A stretch of 64,000 nt of DNA from positions 372,001 to 436,000 of the forward strand of contig JAIYAT010000035.1 in assembly GCA_027488905.1 (NCBI GenBank). The letters run 5' to 3'. Origin of the DNA: Bacteroidota bacterium (GTDB taxonomy: Bacteria > Bacteroidota > Bacteroidia > UKL13-3). Made by a program: the position numbers and the translations under genes. The first letter of the stretch is position 1. The number at the start of each line of letters is the position of its first letter. Shown in pieces: positions 63,238 through 64,000 of the stretch. The notes under the pieces were generated by a model, which was not told the origin of the DNA, made no database searches, and saw only the letters and a program-made list of their open reading frames with translations.

Positions 63238-64000
63238 ATGAATTACAACTTTACAGTTGCTGAACGCCTCATGCGTTATGTGCAAATTGACACTACTGCC
63301 GACCCAAATTCGGATACCCAACCTTCTTCAATGAAGCAAAAAGACTTAAGTCGTTTGTTAGTTGAGGAATTAATTGCTATGGGAATTGCGGATGCCGAAT
63401 TGGATGAACATGGTTATGTTTACGCAACCATTGCTTCTACTACCTCAAATGACTTGCCTACCATTTGCTTTTGTGCGCATGTTGATACAGCCCCAGATTG
63501 CAGTGGAACCAATGTAAAACCTATACTTCATAAGAATTGGAATGGCCAAGATATTGTGCTTCCTGATGACACCTCCATTGTGATTAGCAAAGACAATCAT
63601 AGCTACTTGATGGAAAGAATTGGCGACGATATCATTACTGCATCTGGCTTAACTTTACTTGGCGCAGATGACAAAGCAGGCGTTGCAATCATTATGGATT
63701 TTGCCAATTACTTAATGCAGCACCCAGAAATTCAACATGGTAAAATTAGAATCTTATTTACCCCAGACGAAGAAATAGGAAGAGGTGTGAACAAAGTTGA
63801 TATGCAAAAGCTAGCAGCCAATTTTGGATATACACTTGATGGTGGCGAACGCGGCCACCTAGAAGGTGAATCATTTTCGGCAGATGGCTGCACCATTACT
63901 TTTAAAGGAATTAGTGCCCATCCAGGTTATGCTAAAGGGAAAATGGTTAATGCCCAAAAAGTAGCTGCTTATTTTTTAAGCTTATTGCCAAGTGATAATT
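63238..64000 (+). CDS. pepT: Peptidase T (tripeptide aminopeptidase), partial
   Basis: The frame runs from ATG 63238 past the window end (254 residues seen; the family has about 405-410). M20-family zinc ligands and catalytic residues are present: His and Asp in CAHVDTAPD (about residues 79-87), bridging Asp in LLGADDKAG (about 141-149), the Glu-Glu pair in FTPDEEIGRG (about 175-184), and the PepT-specific YTLDGGERGHLEGE. PepT removes N-terminal residues from tripeptides in the cytosol. It should end shortly beyond the window. Confidence 0.95.
   Translation, partial: MNYNFTVAERLMRYVQIDTTADPNSDTQPSSMKQKDLSRLLVEELIAMGIADAELDEHGYVYATIASTTSNDLPTICFCAHVDTAPDCSGTNVKPILHKNWNGQDIVLPDDTSIVISKDNHSYLMERIGDDIITASGLTLLGADDKAGVAIIMDFANYLMQHPEIQHGKIRILFTPDEEIGRGVNKVDMQKLAANFGYTLDGGERGHLEGESFSADGCTITFKGISAHPGYAKGKMVNAQKVAAYFLSLLPSDN

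Overview
The window is a contiguous, gene-dense, AT-rich stretch of a bacterial chromosome from a member of the Bacteroidota. The main evidence is five secreted proteins ending in type IX secretion (T9SS) sorting domains (four 'YPNP' type A tails and one 'gliding motility' type B tail). Supporting signs are a fused five-helix succinate dehydrogenase cytochrome b, a near absence of Shine-Dalgarno sites with many TTG/GTG starts, and -7 boxes of the Bacteroidota form TAnnTTTG. I saw no rRNA, tRNA, CRISPR array, insertion sequence or prophage. No stretch longer than 300 bases lacks a gene; the longest gaps are about 216 bases (6496-6711) and 168 bases (17761-17928).

Layout. 1-6.5 kb: a TPR lipoprotein (cut by the window edge), homogentisate dioxygenase hmgA, a small cysteine-rich secreted protein, purC with a coupled EamA permease, two tandem diverged Rossmann proteins, and a YceI protein. 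6.7-12.2 kb: a frameshifted membrane gene, a 7TM-DISM histidine kinase, an overlapping cluster of a phage-type GNAT-like protein, miaA and a membrane protein, then a T9SS cargo. 12.2-17.8 kb: the SUF iron-sulfur operon sufB-C-D-S-E plus a MIP18/DUF59 gene. 17.9-22.9 kb: alpha/beta hydrolase, thioesterase, iodotyrosine-deiodinase-like flavoprotein, a signal-less metal/cobalamin receptor, YebC and a GNAT-nitrilase fusion. 22.9-25.0 kb: a PAS histidine kinase with an unfamiliar membrane-anchored P-loop ATPase. 25.1-31.4 kb: hppD, lepA, folD, a fructosamine-kinase-like protein with altered catalytic residues, and an NtrC-type regulator. 31.3-38.4 kb: a DUF62 protein, phoH, a MacB-like permease, an O-antigen-ligase-like protein and an M36 protease. 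38.5-47.5 kb: chrA, a CarboxypepD_reg protein, a TonB protein, folC, pyrD and sdhCAB. 47.6-60.0 kb: a type B T9SS protein, ribE, fabD, an MsbA-like exporter, two small cytosolic proteins, a T9SS kelch-like protein, a Uma2 nuclease-fold protein, a lipoprotein, and carA-eno-ftsB. 60.1-64 kb: a large T9SS Fn3-repeat protein, a YbjQ protein and the start of pepT.

Functional themes are tyrosine degradation (HppD makes homogentisate and HmgA opens its ring; the genes lie 23 kb apart), Fe-S assembly feeding SdhB, purine, pyrimidine, folate and riboflavin synthesis, cell division, and T9SS-dependent surface proteins.

The most striking signal is not a gene. The 10-mer GGTTTGAACC (or its complement GGTTCAAACC) occurs exactly 17 times, against roughly 0.1 expected from base composition. 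It has a conserved edge (TCGGTTTGAACCAA), lies mostly inside genes, and uses all five reading frames that do not create a stop, so it looks like a highly iterated DNA-level signal. Other points of interest are the membrane ATPase/kinase pair, an FNR-consensus palindrome upstream of suf, several enzyme-fold proteins missing catalytic residues, and 7-bp-periodic intergenic repeats.
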